From: Eumeta japonica
Taxonomy: Eukaryota > Arthropoda > Insecta > Lepidoptera > Psychidae
Assembly: GCA_005406025.1 (NCBI GenBank)
Contig: BGZK01001402.1
Coordinates: forward strand, 1 to 64,000
Length of the DNA stretch: 64,000 nt
Direction of reading: 5' to 3'
Shown: piece after piece, positions 46,440 to 56,290 of the stretch
Position numbering within the stretch: position 1 is the first letter of the stretch
How the letters are laid out: every line of letters begins with the position of its first letter
The notes under the pieces: generated by a model
Database searches by the model: none
Seen by the model: only the letters and a program-made list of their open reading frames with translations
Told to the model about the DNA's origin: nothing
Translations under genes and position numbers: made by a program

Positions 46440-47340
46440 GAATTTTAAACTAGAATAAGTATGCCTTTTACGCTATAACAAAAAAATATATTGTTACAAC
46501 ATTTCAGTACGTTGTAATCATGTATTAACATTTTTATTCTAAATCTAATTGAATGCAGTTTGTGAACTTTTATTTTTAAGTAACGACAATATTATGCGGT
46601 TTATTAACTTCTATATTATTTATTTAAGTAGTATCCTACTCACTATACTTTAATGCACATTAAATTATTAAACTCGGTATAAGCCTTCTCCTTTGATATC
46701 CACAACGTACTCTCTTAAGCCACTTGTAACTCACGGTGGCATGCTAGTCTCACCAGATCGACAGTGCACCTAATTGGAGGGACTTTGACGTTACGTTTAG
46801 TTCGTTGACACTACCTCGAGAACTTTCTTTCCCCAACGATTTTAGCTGTATCACATGGCTTTTGAAATATGTCTTTTGGGGCTTTTATGATTTAACATAC
46901 TAGATAAAGACTAACTTCACGGATCGTCTTTGTGTTTTGCCATCAATTTTAAAGTTTCATTACAGCGTTTTTTATTTCTATTATACCATCGTGGCTTAAA
47001 AATTTGGATCCAAATACATGGACAGTTACTAAACACTTGTTGCTTACATGTATGTATCGGTCATAGTTTCGCATTCGCCTAGTAAATGCAAGATATTTTG
47101 AAGTCTGTGTTGAAGTTTTTTGAGCTTTTTGATGTTTGAAGTTGTTAGACGAACCGTATAGTTTTTCAGGCGAGTAATAAGTCGTCTACAGTTTTAATTT
47201 ATAGTGCAAGTTTAAATGTAAAATTTACATTTAAATTTAATATTTGATGAATACTTCCGGTATTTACTTTTATGATATCCGAAATTCCATTAATAATCAT
47301 CGCTTTGTCGGTGTAATGAATTCTATATCATTTTTTGTTA
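46440..47340. other. No gene recognised
   Basis: AT-rich; downstream of the candidate first exon it would be intronic. Possible retroelement traces from 46730 onwards, none identifiable. Confidence 0.35.
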
Positions 47341-47344
47341 AACC

Positions 47345-47575
47345 ATCAGGGCTGTAAAAATGGTAAAGTTGCCGGATATGATAGGGTTTTGTCGAAGATA
47401 CTGAAGAGAGGGGGGTATAGTTGCAAGCCTTCTGTTCCACCTCTTAAATAAATGCTTCAAAAAGCCATAGAGTACCTAATGACTGGTGTAAAACCGTCAC
47501 AAGTTACCGTCATATAAGCTTTCTCCGTCGTTGGCATACTGATTGCGAAAATCATTACTGAATGTGTTTTTTGTT
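47345..47575 (+). pseudogene. RTE-type LINE reverse transcriptase, 5' fragment
   Basis: Broken frames give CKNGKVAGYDRV, SKILKRGGYSC, YLMTGVKPSQVTVI and FSVVGILIAKIITE. They match the RT start of a LINE abundant in Lepidoptera (pattern KAAGYDGVSSEMLRGG, VPNDWCKAVIVPLYK, SLLSVVGKLYAKI). Frameshifted throughout. The 3' part of the same kind of element appears at 49785-50170 in the same orientation. Confidence 0.6.
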
Positions 47576-47662
47576 TATTAATTTTCTTAAAATATTAAAA
47601 ACCGACCAATGCGGACCCAACCTCCTCATGTGAAATGCTATCATGCAGCACGTTAAGGGGTG

Positions 47663-47706
47663 ACGAAAGCATCCCTATCAGCGGCCGCTGGTAGGGATGC
47701 TTTCGT
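47663..47706. repeat. Hairpin with 18-bp arms around GCGGCCGC
   Basis: ACGAAAGCATCCCTATCA and TGGTAGGGATGCTTTCGT, with one mismatch, around an 8-base palindrome GCGGCCGC. Confidence 0.85.
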
Positions 47707-47732
47707 TGTTGTCTGTGTGTGTCTGTGTTTGA

Positions 47733-47796
47733 GACAATTGACTGGCATGTATATTAGTGATGGTCTAGCCACAGACCATCACCAATAGACATGCCA
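47733..47796. repeat. Near-perfect hairpin with arms of about 29 bp
   Basis: GACAATTGACTGGCATGT...GATGGTCT pairs with AGACCATC...ACATGCCAGTCAATTGTC around AGCCAC, with minor mismatches. It lies directly downstream (- strand) of the Penelope-like fragment, so it may be part of that element's 3' end. Confidence 0.85.
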
Positions 47797-47849
47797 GTCA
47801 ATTGTCACTGACTAAACATCACCAAACGTTACCAAAATAGTTACAGGTA

Positions 47850-48130
47850 AGCGTATAATAATGGCGATTTATAAATATTAATTTGCTCATTGAGCATGTT
47901 ATTATTTTTGTTTTGAAATTTTAAAAGATTCTACAACATTCAAATGTAACACCTCACACACTTGTAAAACATCGAACTTGTGATATTGAGTTTATGACCG
48001 GTTTCCATTAAATGTTTAGGCAAAATGAGATCTGTCTGATTTATTATTTTTAAAGGACAAAAGATATTCTTTATATCTAGTTTCCAAACAACGTCCGGTT
48101 TGTCCTATATATACCGATTCCCTTACTCTC
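47850..48130 (-). pseudogene. Penelope-like element: GIY-YIG endonuclease fragment
   Basis: On the - strand from about 48115: VYIGQTGRCLETRYKEYLLS, FKNNKSDRSHFA, then after a stop and frame change HLMETGHKLNITSSM, CVRCYI, VVESFKISKQKNNNMLNEQ. The YIGQTGR...ETR(F/Y)KEHL...FKNNKPxxSxFAxHLxxxGH pattern is the GIY-YIG endonuclease found at the C-terminus of Penelope-like retroelements, followed by their LNEQ-containing tail. The RT part is absent here. Confidence 0.65.
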
Positions 48131-48135
48131 ATGTA

Positions 48136-49780
48136 CTATGCTAATGAAAATTGTTTGAGGTCACATATTGGCTTTTTAAATTTAAGAACTTGACTTTTCT
48201 GTACAGTTTCAGAAAAACCCTCAGGCATTTGCATATAAATATTTTCTTCAAGGGTATCGTTCAAGAAAGCGAAAGTTGTAACATTTAGATGCGTTATGTC
48301 AAAACCTAGTCGAACATATAACGCGTATAACAGTCTTAAAGTGGTATGTCTCACTATAGGAGAAAAAGTGTCTGTATAGTCTAGTCTACGTTCGGTTTGT
48401 GAAAAATCTTTTGCCACCAAATGTGCTCGAAACCGAATATTATTTTCACTATCACAATATTTTTTTTAGCATCCACTTGCACAACTCTACCGTCTCGTAG
48501 AAGCATTTTTCGACTCCCAAATGTCATCGTCTTTGAAACTCTGTAAGTTTTTAGTCACAGCTATCTTCGACTGTTGCTTTCCAAGTCCTGTTAAAGCTTC
48601 ATATAAAGATAAACCTGTTGCATTATCATAGCCTATACACATGTTTGAAAACCTAAACTAATCCAGATACTACCTCTCCCATATAGGCCTAATGTGTCTG
48701 GGTGGGATATCTTAATGTACACAATCACTGGGTACAAAAAGTCTCATTATTCACATTTAGAATTGTATCTTCCGAGCTTTTTGTCTTACCTTGACTCGTG
48801 TCTGATTCAGGTTTTGTGGAGTTGATTCCTTTTATTTTAGTTTCTTCTTTCCCCACCGAGTCAAACTTCTCATCTCGAACTTATATCTACCATTCACATT
48901 TTGATTCCTGTTCAACTATGATCACATCTCTATTAGTCAATACAGTCCTTGTTTCTCGGTATGTAGTCGATATCCTTTTATGTTTTCTGGATATCCTATG
49001 AGAATACATATTTCTGACATTTTGTCTCACTTCTTACACTTTTGTGTATAGCTATATGGACCATTGCAGTACTACGAAGATTTTGTTATGGCTAACGTCT
49101 GGTTTACAGCCAGTCCATATTTCATATGATGCTTTGTTGCCTAATTCTGCAGGCATGTTTGTGGCTGCTGTGTTGGTGGAGTCTTCTCCGAATTATTTAC
49201 ATAGATTGGCATCAAAGAGTAGATATGCAGACATGTTGTCTTTTCAATAATGGTGCGGTTAAATTGCTCAGACAATCCATTTTGTTTTGATGTATATGGA
49301 TTGGTTTTTGGTGTATCCTCAAATATTTATCAAAACTATCTATTGCAGTATTCTAACCCATTGTTATTTCTGAATACTTTGATTGTTTTCTTTGTTTGAT
49401 TTTGTACTTGAATTTCAAATTCTTTAAAATATTTTAATACTTCATTTTTGGGTTACAGAAAATAAACAAATGCCATACGACTATGATCATCGACAAACCA
49501 CAAGAAGTATTTGGACCCGTCCTAAGATACATTTTCCGTTGGTCCACAGATATCAGTGTGTATGACATCTAGTAGGTTATTACTTCTGAGGCTAGTACTC
49601 TTAAAGAGTAAGCTACACTGCTTTCATTCACAAAATGTAGTACATGATGACTTTATCAAAAGTCATACCCTGTACAGCAGTCTTCATTTGATTCAAATAA
49701 ACTTTATTTATGTCCTAATCTGCAATGCTATGCAACGACTGATGCAGCAAAATTTTCTTGGTTTAAATTTCTGTTAAGAA
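48136..49780 (-). pseudogene. Copia-type LTR retrotransposon remnant (integrase then RT)
   Basis: On the - strand the pol order is Copia-like: integrase before reverse transcriptase. Integrase pieces: LLDVIHTDICGPTENVS, SKYFLWFVDDHSRMAFVYFL (about 49565-49460), KYFKEFEIQVQNQTKKTIKV (about 49440-49380) and WTGCKPDVSHNKIFV (about 49110-49070). RT piece at 48420-48136: VAKDFSQTERRLDYTDTFSP, TFAFLNDTLEENIYMQMPEG and KPICDLKQ. Many stops and frameshifts. The LTRs, gag and RNase H are not recognisable. It lies between two parts of an RTE LINE. Confidence 0.75.
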
Positions 49781-49784
49781 AACA

Positions 49785-50170
49785 GGAATCAAATTAAATG
49801 TCGTTATGATTAAGGTATATGAAAGAGGTAAAAAGCGCGACTGAAAGCGATACATGTATACTTATAGAAGGTGAAAGTGTCGATAAGCGGAAGAGTTTGT
49901 ATACTTGGGTAGTTTGTTTATAGATGATGGAAAACATGATAAATATATAGAAAGAGACTGACTACGGGAAGGAAAGTGAATGGAGCCTTGCTTGCTATTA
50001 TGAATAGTGAAGTCTCACGACAAACGCGTTCGGCTATTCATAATGGGGTTCTGCTCCCTAGTCTTGTGTACAGTAGTGAAAGTTGGATATGGCAGAAGAA
50101 AAATGAAAGTAGAATCGTAATAATAATACAAACTCACACCTATTTCCCAGAAGGGTAGACAGAGACTGTA
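49785..50170 (+). pseudogene. RTE-type LINE, C-terminal fragment
   Basis: Frames read GIKLNVVMIKVYERGKKRD, EEFVYLGSLF-like text in shifted frames, then VNGALLAIMNSEVSRQTRSA, IHNGVLLPSLVYSSESWIW, QKKNESR (to about 50115). These match the C-terminus of the LINE whose RT start is at 47345-47575. Same strand, so both are plausibly one element interrupted between them. Confidence 0.75.
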
Positions 50171-50430
50171 AATTTCCACATGGTACAATCTTTGCACATC
50201 TCTCTTGCCTCACTGACATCCATCAATCTTTTTACGCAAGCTCGTCGGTTTTGGGTGCTTAAAATTTGCGCCTTTTTTTTAATATGCTACCAATGTGGCT
50301 TGCATAGAATTTTCTAGGACAACCCTTGCTGATCTCTTGATCATACACATTCGCTCTGTAGTTTTGTTTTGTTAGTCTAATTTCATTCATTCTTTCCAGA
50401 CAATTCAAACATCGTAAGTAATACACCTCT
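50135..50430. repeat. Dispersed repeat linked to LINE 3' ends
   Basis: ACCTATTTCCCAGAAGGGTAGACAGAGACTGTAAATTTCCAC (50138-50179, read in parts), then ACATCTCTCTTGCCTCACTGACATCCATC, resemble the TTCCC-GG-GGGGTAGGCAGAG repeat common in Lepidoptera. It abuts the LINE fragment. Confidence 0.5.
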
Positions 50431-50559
50431 TTCTACTCTAGCTACTATATAATAACGTATTTGTAAAGTATAATAACGTATATATATATATATATATAAC
50501 AAATTAATAATAACGCTTATATTAAGTGGTGACGCTCTGTTCAGAATAATTTAGACACC

Positions 50560-50780
50560 AATCCTAGTTTGTGTCTACTATTGAGTTCTATTCTGTTTTC
50601 AGTACATGTAAATGGTTTACCAAACTTAATAGAGCAAATGGTTCACTTAGTTTTATTCGCTGCTGGTACTTCAATTGTATTTGAAATTGACAGAAACGAA
50701 AATGAATTTACCAAAAGAACCTCTGTACTTTCCAAAATTTTGAAGTGGTTTACTTTATACTATTAATTTATTCCTGAATA
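50560..50780 (+). pseudogene. LINE reverse transcriptase palm fragment with a damaged ADD box
   Basis: LLSSILFSVHVNGLPNLIEQ, MVHLVLFAAGTSIVFEIDRN and SVLSKILKWFT match the LINE RT palm (LLFSVYVNGLP...LFADDTSI...L...W). The catalytic FADD reads FAAG. The fragment breaks off after WFT. It is a different lineage from the RTE pieces next door. Confidence 0.6.
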
Positions 50781-50799
50781 TAAATAATTTCTTAAATGT

Positions 50800-50839
50800 G
50801 CCTAACATTTGGCAAAATTTACTTTGCCAAATGTTAGGC
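50800..50839. repeat. Perfect hairpin with 17-bp arms
   Basis: GCCTAACATTTGGCAAA, a 6-base loop, TTTGCCAAATGTTAGGC; outer AAATG/GCATTT also pairs. Small palindromic element next to the LINE fragment. Confidence 0.8.
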
Positions 50840-51870
50840 AGGTGCATTTTAAATTAAAAATCAGAGATAGTATACTGAGTTAAGGTTGTCAAACTGTTTT
50901 TTTTAACTATTGATATGGATGAAAATTTACAGGAAAATCCACATTATATGAGACTGGCGTGTACTCTATGTTCGGAAACTTTTGACTTATAGTACAATTT
51001 CTTCCTTAAAAATTAATTTACATAAGATGTGGATAAGACGATATCATTTGTTTAAAATTAAGAAGATAAAATGTGTAATTTGGAAAAGTTTTACAAGAAC
51101 CTTAACGAATTGTAAAATTCTCAACTCTCTTTGGATCAATAGGGGAAGTACTGCTTACTGGCGTCTTAATGGGGCAAACCGGCGCTCTACACTGAGAAGT
51201 AATATAAGTTGGACAAGTGGCCTAAAGTTTTAGTATCGGAAGCGACTACAGCGTCTACTGGATTTAGTTTGGCCACATTTAGGCCCTCGTACATAATATC
51301 ATAACGGTGGACTGAAGAAATAACCAGAGTGTAGGCTTCGCTCGTGCTTCGCGGTAAAACTTTGATAGACTCATTGGATCGTTCAGCATGCCGTCAATCT
51401 TTTTCTTATCTTCTTGTTCTTGTTGTTATCACACGATTATTAAGATTTGACGTAAAACTCATATGTTTAATACGAAGTGTTTAGTACTAACTAATATATC
51501 GTAATTGTTTAATGCTGTAACATTATAAAATAATAATTGTTTAAAACTAATTAATACAAATATGTACAGTATTTTTAATAGTTTTCGTACTCTAACTCTA
51601 TAGAAATACACGTCTAAACACCAGATATACAATTTAAATAGATTTAAAAAACTCGACCTTCAAAATCGCTCACATCATCATTGAGGCTTTCCTTTTAATA
51701 AAAATCAAATTTACTGTTATAGATTTATAATTTTGTTGATCCACAGTATTGTTAGGTACGCCATATTGCTTGTTTAAACTTAACCGTTCCAATTTTCTGC
51801 TATCATTTATTTATTTACAACTCACGAAACTCGTAAAACTGTTCAAACATACCACATACTTTTTTCCGTA
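50840..51870. other. No gene recognised
   Basis: AT-rich. The frame 50982-51233 (+) has no family resemblance I can defend. Possible decayed retroelement. Confidence 0.35.
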
Positions 51871-51959
51871 AATACTTTATTGTATTATCTAATGCTTTCG
51901 TTACGAATTCAGTCGGCTATGGATAACTCGTTTACGGCGTTTGTCCAGCTAATAAATAA

Positions 51960-52240
51960 AAATTTAATAATAAGTGGGAGTGGACCAGGTCCGAGAGTTG
52001 CTAAAAGTACATCAACGCCGTACAAATATTTGGCCGTCCGCGGCGCCGAGGGGCGGGCGGCGCCTCGCGCCGCGGACGGCGCTGCGGGCGGGAATTACGA
52101 GGACCAACAGAATCGACCCGCGGCCGACTTTTATTTAATAAATAATTTTCATTAGCTTCCGTCGTCGTATCGATAGGGCGACTTATCGTCCGACGGAGGC
52201 GCACGGTCGGCGTCCGGCGCAAGTTGTGCGCGCGGTCTGA
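51960..52240. promoter_or_regulatory. GC-rich island with 14-bp GC palindrome
   Basis: An abrupt change to GC-rich sequence. It contains GCCGTCCGCGGCGC (52033-52046) exactly inverted at 52067-52080. Both strands stay open because of composition, but neither frame looks like protein. Candidate CpG-type regulatory island. Confidence 0.3.
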
Positions 52241-53087
52241 ATGTCAATTTATTTTTGTAATGCTTTAATTGTCTATGGTTATGAAAAAATACTTTTCTAA
52301 AAGATTTTAATAAGATTTTTTTATGTTTAAAGGATGTTAGTAGTGCGTTGCCGACTATTTTGGAAAGGTTTTTTTCTGCAGCCTACTTTGTCGTGGATGA
52401 AAGAGAATACCGCTATTGGAAGATTAATCCAAAATTATACCATATGTGGCAGAAAATTGTGCATGAAGCGTCGGGCGGTAAAATGCCGTCCATTGGTGAT
52501 GATGGTATTTTTTAAATGCGAACAATGACGGAATTCCACAGCAGTAATAGAGTGGAATAATTTCTCACAGCTCACCTTATATGTATGCGATAAAGCATGC
52601 AAAAAGATATTATTACATAGATATTATAGCTCTATATGAAACCAATAAGGTCAGCTGGCCGGACTTAGAGAGCCGCCGATAATTCGAGATGCTTAGCGTT
52701 GAATGCGGTCTAGAAACAGAAATAAACATGAAGGTGCAGTCCAGAGATGACAAAAGTACTTCGGATATGGTCAATCTTTGTCTTGTAAGGTAAAAGGCGA
52801 TGGTTTGGTTTGAAATATATCGCGCATCACGCGCAAGCTAGCCTTACTTTGTTCTGGAGATGTTTTGAAAACGATATGTCAAGTTCAACGACCTCAATAC
52901 TGCAGTGACACTAAAGGGAGTGCTTCCCAATATAAAAGAAGTAGCACAGGGCTATTTTTAGTGGTAGACAGGGACATGAATATATAACAGGGGCACGAGT
53001 TCAGTCGAAGGTCCAACGAAGATAGAGAATGGCTCTCTACAACTGGCACTCACATGGGTGATGGTATCAACTTTGTAACACTTTAGA

Positions 53088-53154
53088 TGATATCGCAGTC
53101 ATGCACAGATCTCCCCGCATTATGCGGGGAGATCTGTGCATGACTGCGGTATCA
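53088..53154. repeat. Near-perfect palindrome, 33-bp arms, one-base loop
   Basis: Left arm 53088-53120 and right arm 53122-53154 pair with a single mismatch (TGATATCGC against GCGGTATCA). The core reads CTCCCCGCAT T ATGCGGGGAG. Immediately followed by a second hairpin. Confidence 0.9.
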
Positions 53155-53190
53155 CGCAAAATTATCATGCACTGATAATCAGTGCGTGAT
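53155..53190. repeat. Second hairpin adjoining the 53088-53154 palindrome
   Basis: GCACTGAT A ATCAGTGC (53169-53185) is a perfect 8-bp palindrome with a one-base loop. Wider pairing of ATCACGC (53151-53157) with GCGTGAT (53184-53190) encloses it. Confidence 0.75.
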
Positions 53191-53499
53191 TTCATCCACT
53201 TGGTGTAATAGGCATTGAAGTTGCCAAAGATTACGATCTACGTGGAGAAAATCTGCTTGAACACGTAGTCAAACACTATTTGGAAGCTCATAATGAGTAT
53301 ATGTATTGCGGTGTTACTGTTACGAGCTCTGTAAACATAAGCAAAGTCGAGAAAGTGGTCATCGCAATTCACGCGTACCAATATAATGCACAGGTGTCTG
53401 ATTTTAAGGATACCGGAGTGCCAGGAGCAGGCGTCTTGCCGGACATACAAACATATACTGGTACGAGCCACAAAATTCCACTAAAATTATAGCTTCAAA

Positions 53500-54340
53500 A
53501 AGCAATACAACATTATCCGAAAAAGATATCCGTGTCTCGGCTAAAAAGAGCTGGGCCGGGTGTGCCGTCTCAAAGCCTCAAGGTGGTGGTGGGCGGTGTT
53601 TAGGCGAGATTGGGTCGTTGTCGGTTTGCCCGTTCGATTCTAGCAGACAATTGAGTGGATATGTGCTCTCTCCAGAATACGACCAGTGAACTGAGCAAAA
53701 ACTCTCACAGAGTTCCCATTTAAGCCCGCTGCCGTGTTTGATAGAGGGCGGAGTGGGCCGCCAGAATTCTCACTCATTGAACGAAACGCAGTCTGAAGCT
53801 GCTCGAGTGTGGTATCTCGCCGGTCGAGCCGCTCCCTTTTCGTGTTGGCCGCAACTACGTTGTCCTTGTCCTTACTAATGTACTTATTATCAAAATTGTT
53901 GTTAATCATTCGATTACGGCATCGAATTCAAAAGGACACGTTTGTGATTACTAATGTTTTGTATTTTGATATACATTTTAGGAAGCTAAGAATCGCTCTA
54001 TAAAGAAAACGACTGTCTCATTTTTAAGTAAACATTATGACGCATTGTTATTGTTTATTTTAAATTTCAATTTCTGAATCATAAATTCTTGATAAGGTGT
54101 AGATCTGATGGTATAAATCACGAACCATTTATTTGTGATATACTTTTATAATATAGACTAAAAAATGAACATAAGAAATAAAATTAGTTATTTAATAATT
54201 GCGTCATTTTAGAACTTTAAGTTTGATAATTTATCGTCTCAAATAGTAATTAACGATCCAAATTATGTCATCTCGATATTAATGAATAAAAGTGTAGTTC
54301 TGAACATTTGATTATGCGAGTCCAACGTACCTTTGATTTC
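53500..54340. other. Repeat scraps; no gene recognised
   Basis: GGTCGTTGTCGGTTTGCCCGTTCG (53612-53635) repeats a motif at 44904-44920. The - strand frame 53909-53640 (VVAANTKRERLDRRDTTLEQ...) is protein-like but unidentified. The rest is AT-rich. Confidence 0.3.
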
Positions 54341-54349
54341 TCAGTCACC

Positions 54350-54680
54350 TGCCGGTCATTCCCCGTTTATCGCTTTCATTCGCACCTTTCCCAGGCGGTT
54401 ACGGAATGCGTCTAAGGGCGCCCCGCTCCGTTAAGACCGAGCTGTACCTTCGTCGGCCGACGTCCGCCGCCCTATTTGCATTGGAAATTCACAATAACGT
54501 TATTAAAGCGGCGCGGCCGTCGGTGGTGATTGGCCGGCCGCCCTAATCTAGTTGCGCGCCCGCGTCACGTCAAAAACTGGCCACCCCGTGACGACGAGGA
54601 TTTGACTGTCCTTTTGCTCCCTCTATTGACTCGAAATTACGGAAGGGGATCAATTGTGGCGTGAATACTGTTTCAAGTCT
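54350..54680. promoter_or_regulatory. GC-rich, low-repeat island
   Basis: About 330 bp with several GC-rich cores (GGGCGCCCCGCTCCG; GCGGCGCGGCCGTCGGTGG; GGCCGGCCGCCC) mixed with motif-like AT pieces (TTTGCATTGG, GATTGGCC with an inverted CCAAT box). It has no frame on either strand. The pattern suits a conserved regulatory element; inference only. Confidence 0.35.
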
Positions 54681-54930
54681 GCTTTAAACGAATTTTGTAA
54701 AATTATTTTGGAATGAATTTCCTTATGGGGCGTTGCGGAGGGTACCCTAGCCGGTAAAAAACGTTCGTAACGTTAAATAAAAGCCTGAGACTTTTATGTA
54801 TAGTCTATGTATGAGTCTGTACTGTGTCCAATGTATAGTCTACGTGATGACTGTTATTATCACTGCAGTTTGCTATTATTATTAGATCATTCCACTAACG
54901 TTTCATGGTCTAAGCGTGGCTTATATTTTT

Positions 54931-55428
54931 TTATTACTTAAATTTTGTTCTATTTATGAGATTATTGAGTATAATTAAATTTTGTTTCTAATAACAATAT
55001 TTAATATTTTTGACATAAATTTAATTATTACTATTATTAATTATACAATTAAAATTAATTAAAAATAATTTTATTCATTTTTATTATTACTTAATAAATT
55101 ATTTTTATAAATAAATATTTTTATAATTGTTGGTTATTACTAAACAATGTCAAAGTTACATAGCACATTTTACTGTTTTTTTATTACTTGAATTTTGTTC
55201 TATTTATGAGATTATTAAGTATAATTAAATTTTGTTAAAAATAACAATATTTAATTTTTCTGACATCAATTTAAGTATTACTATTATTAATTATACAGTT
55301 AAAATGAATAAAAATTTATTTTATTCATTTTATTATTAATTAATAAATTATAAATAAATATTTTTATAATTGTTGGTTATTACTAAACAATGTCAAAGTT
55401 ACATAGTATATTATAATGTTTTTTTTTT
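54931..55428. repeat. Two tandem copies of a 250-bp AT-rich unit
   Basis: Unit 1 (54931-55180) and unit 2 (55181-55428) both begin TTATTACTT(A/G)AATTTTGTTC and end near ATTACTAAACAATGTCAAAG-TTACATAG. Scattered substitutions and small indels. Each unit ends in a T-run; after unit 2 this is followed by AG, which makes an acceptor-like TTTTTTTTAG at 55430. Confidence 0.85.
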
Positions 55429-55431
55429 AGT

Positions 55432-55677
55432 TTAGAAATATATAATTCCGACATTGTTCAAGATAAAGAACGAGAAGAAATAACCGCGACAGATGATGTT
55501 ACGTCGTTGAACAATACCCAGCAATCAGTAATGCAGAATGTTTTTCCAAAACTAAAAATTTACTTTTTGTATAATATATCGACTATATTTATAGACATTG
55601 AGTTTATTCATTTATTTATTTTTTTTTTTGATTTCATAGATAACAAAAATTATAATAAAAAATGTATACCCCAATAA
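55432..55677 (+). other. 82-codon open frame after an acceptor-like site
   Basis: Following TTTTTTTTAG, a frame runs EIYNSDIVQDKEREEITATD, DVTSLNNTQQSVMQNVFPKL, then a hydrophobic, T-rich half to TAA at 55675. The first 43 codons are compositionally more protein-like than the flanks. No ATG start and no partner exon; possibly a transposon scrap or spurious. Confidence 0.18.
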
Positions 55678-56148
55678 TTATTTTCTTTACACGTCGAATA
55701 GAACTTGAAATTAATATTTTTATAATAAGGAACTTCGTTCCTACCTGGTGTCCCACAACACCACTCGTTTATTTACTTTTCGTAAAAAGAAATAAATGGG
55801 TGACGAATTTTACGATAAATAAAATTTCCAACCGAGACATAAGTCTACTGATACTGTGCTTATTTTATTTTAATATTACGCACATACAGGAGGATACCCT
55901 GACGTTATTAATATTTAGATGAGCACTGCCCATTTAAATTGTACTGCAGTTGCAAGGTAATGCATAATAAAGCAAATATGACCAGTTTCAACTATTACTG
56001 TAAGTGATGGTTATTTAAACACTGATTGTCCTGTAAAACTTCTTGTAGGAGAGATATGTAACATTTTTCTGTAGCAGCAATGTATTCGTCTACCTGTTTG
56101 TTCTTACCTTTAATACAATCGTTGTTATCGAGACTGTCGTATTTACAA

Positions 56149-56290
56149 CAAGCACTGTATGACTGTTTCTAAACCTGTTCAGCTATTGAGTTTAATACTA
56201 ATAATCTTTAAAATTAATAATTTATTAATAAAAGTGGTTTCATTTACCGCCTCACGCAACATTCGAATAACCCAAATTATCTACGTCGAA
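56149..56290 (+). repeat. Repeat family D, copy 1
   Basis: ACAAGCACTGTATGACTGTT...CCTGTTCAGCTATTGAGTTTAATA...AAAAGTGGTTTCATTTACCGCCTCAC-GCAACATTCG matches 57602-57715 in the same orientation. Confidence 0.65.

Larger units (their letters stand above)
52330..53230. other. Probable decayed transposon, class not identified
   Basis: Frames such as YFVVDEREYRYWKINPKLYH with MWQKIVHEASGGKMPSIGDD (about 52375-52515, +) look protein-derived, but I cannot name the family. Downstream traces (IEVAKDYDLRGENLLEHVV, 53215-53275) may be the same element. Two hairpins lie at 53088-53190. Confidence 0.3.

Noticed and set aside
47600..47900. Hammerhead ribozyme in the Penelope-like region
   Set aside because: I looked for the CTGANGA and GAAA core around the hairpins and did not find a plausible arrangement.
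50460..50505. (TA)n microsatellite
   Set aside because: Real but ordinary; not flanked by inverted arms like the one at 6269, so not listed as notable.
51880..52222. Ala/Gly/Arg-rich open frames on both strands
   Set aside because: Both strands are open because the sequence is GC-rich; residues follow base composition, so they are not called genes.
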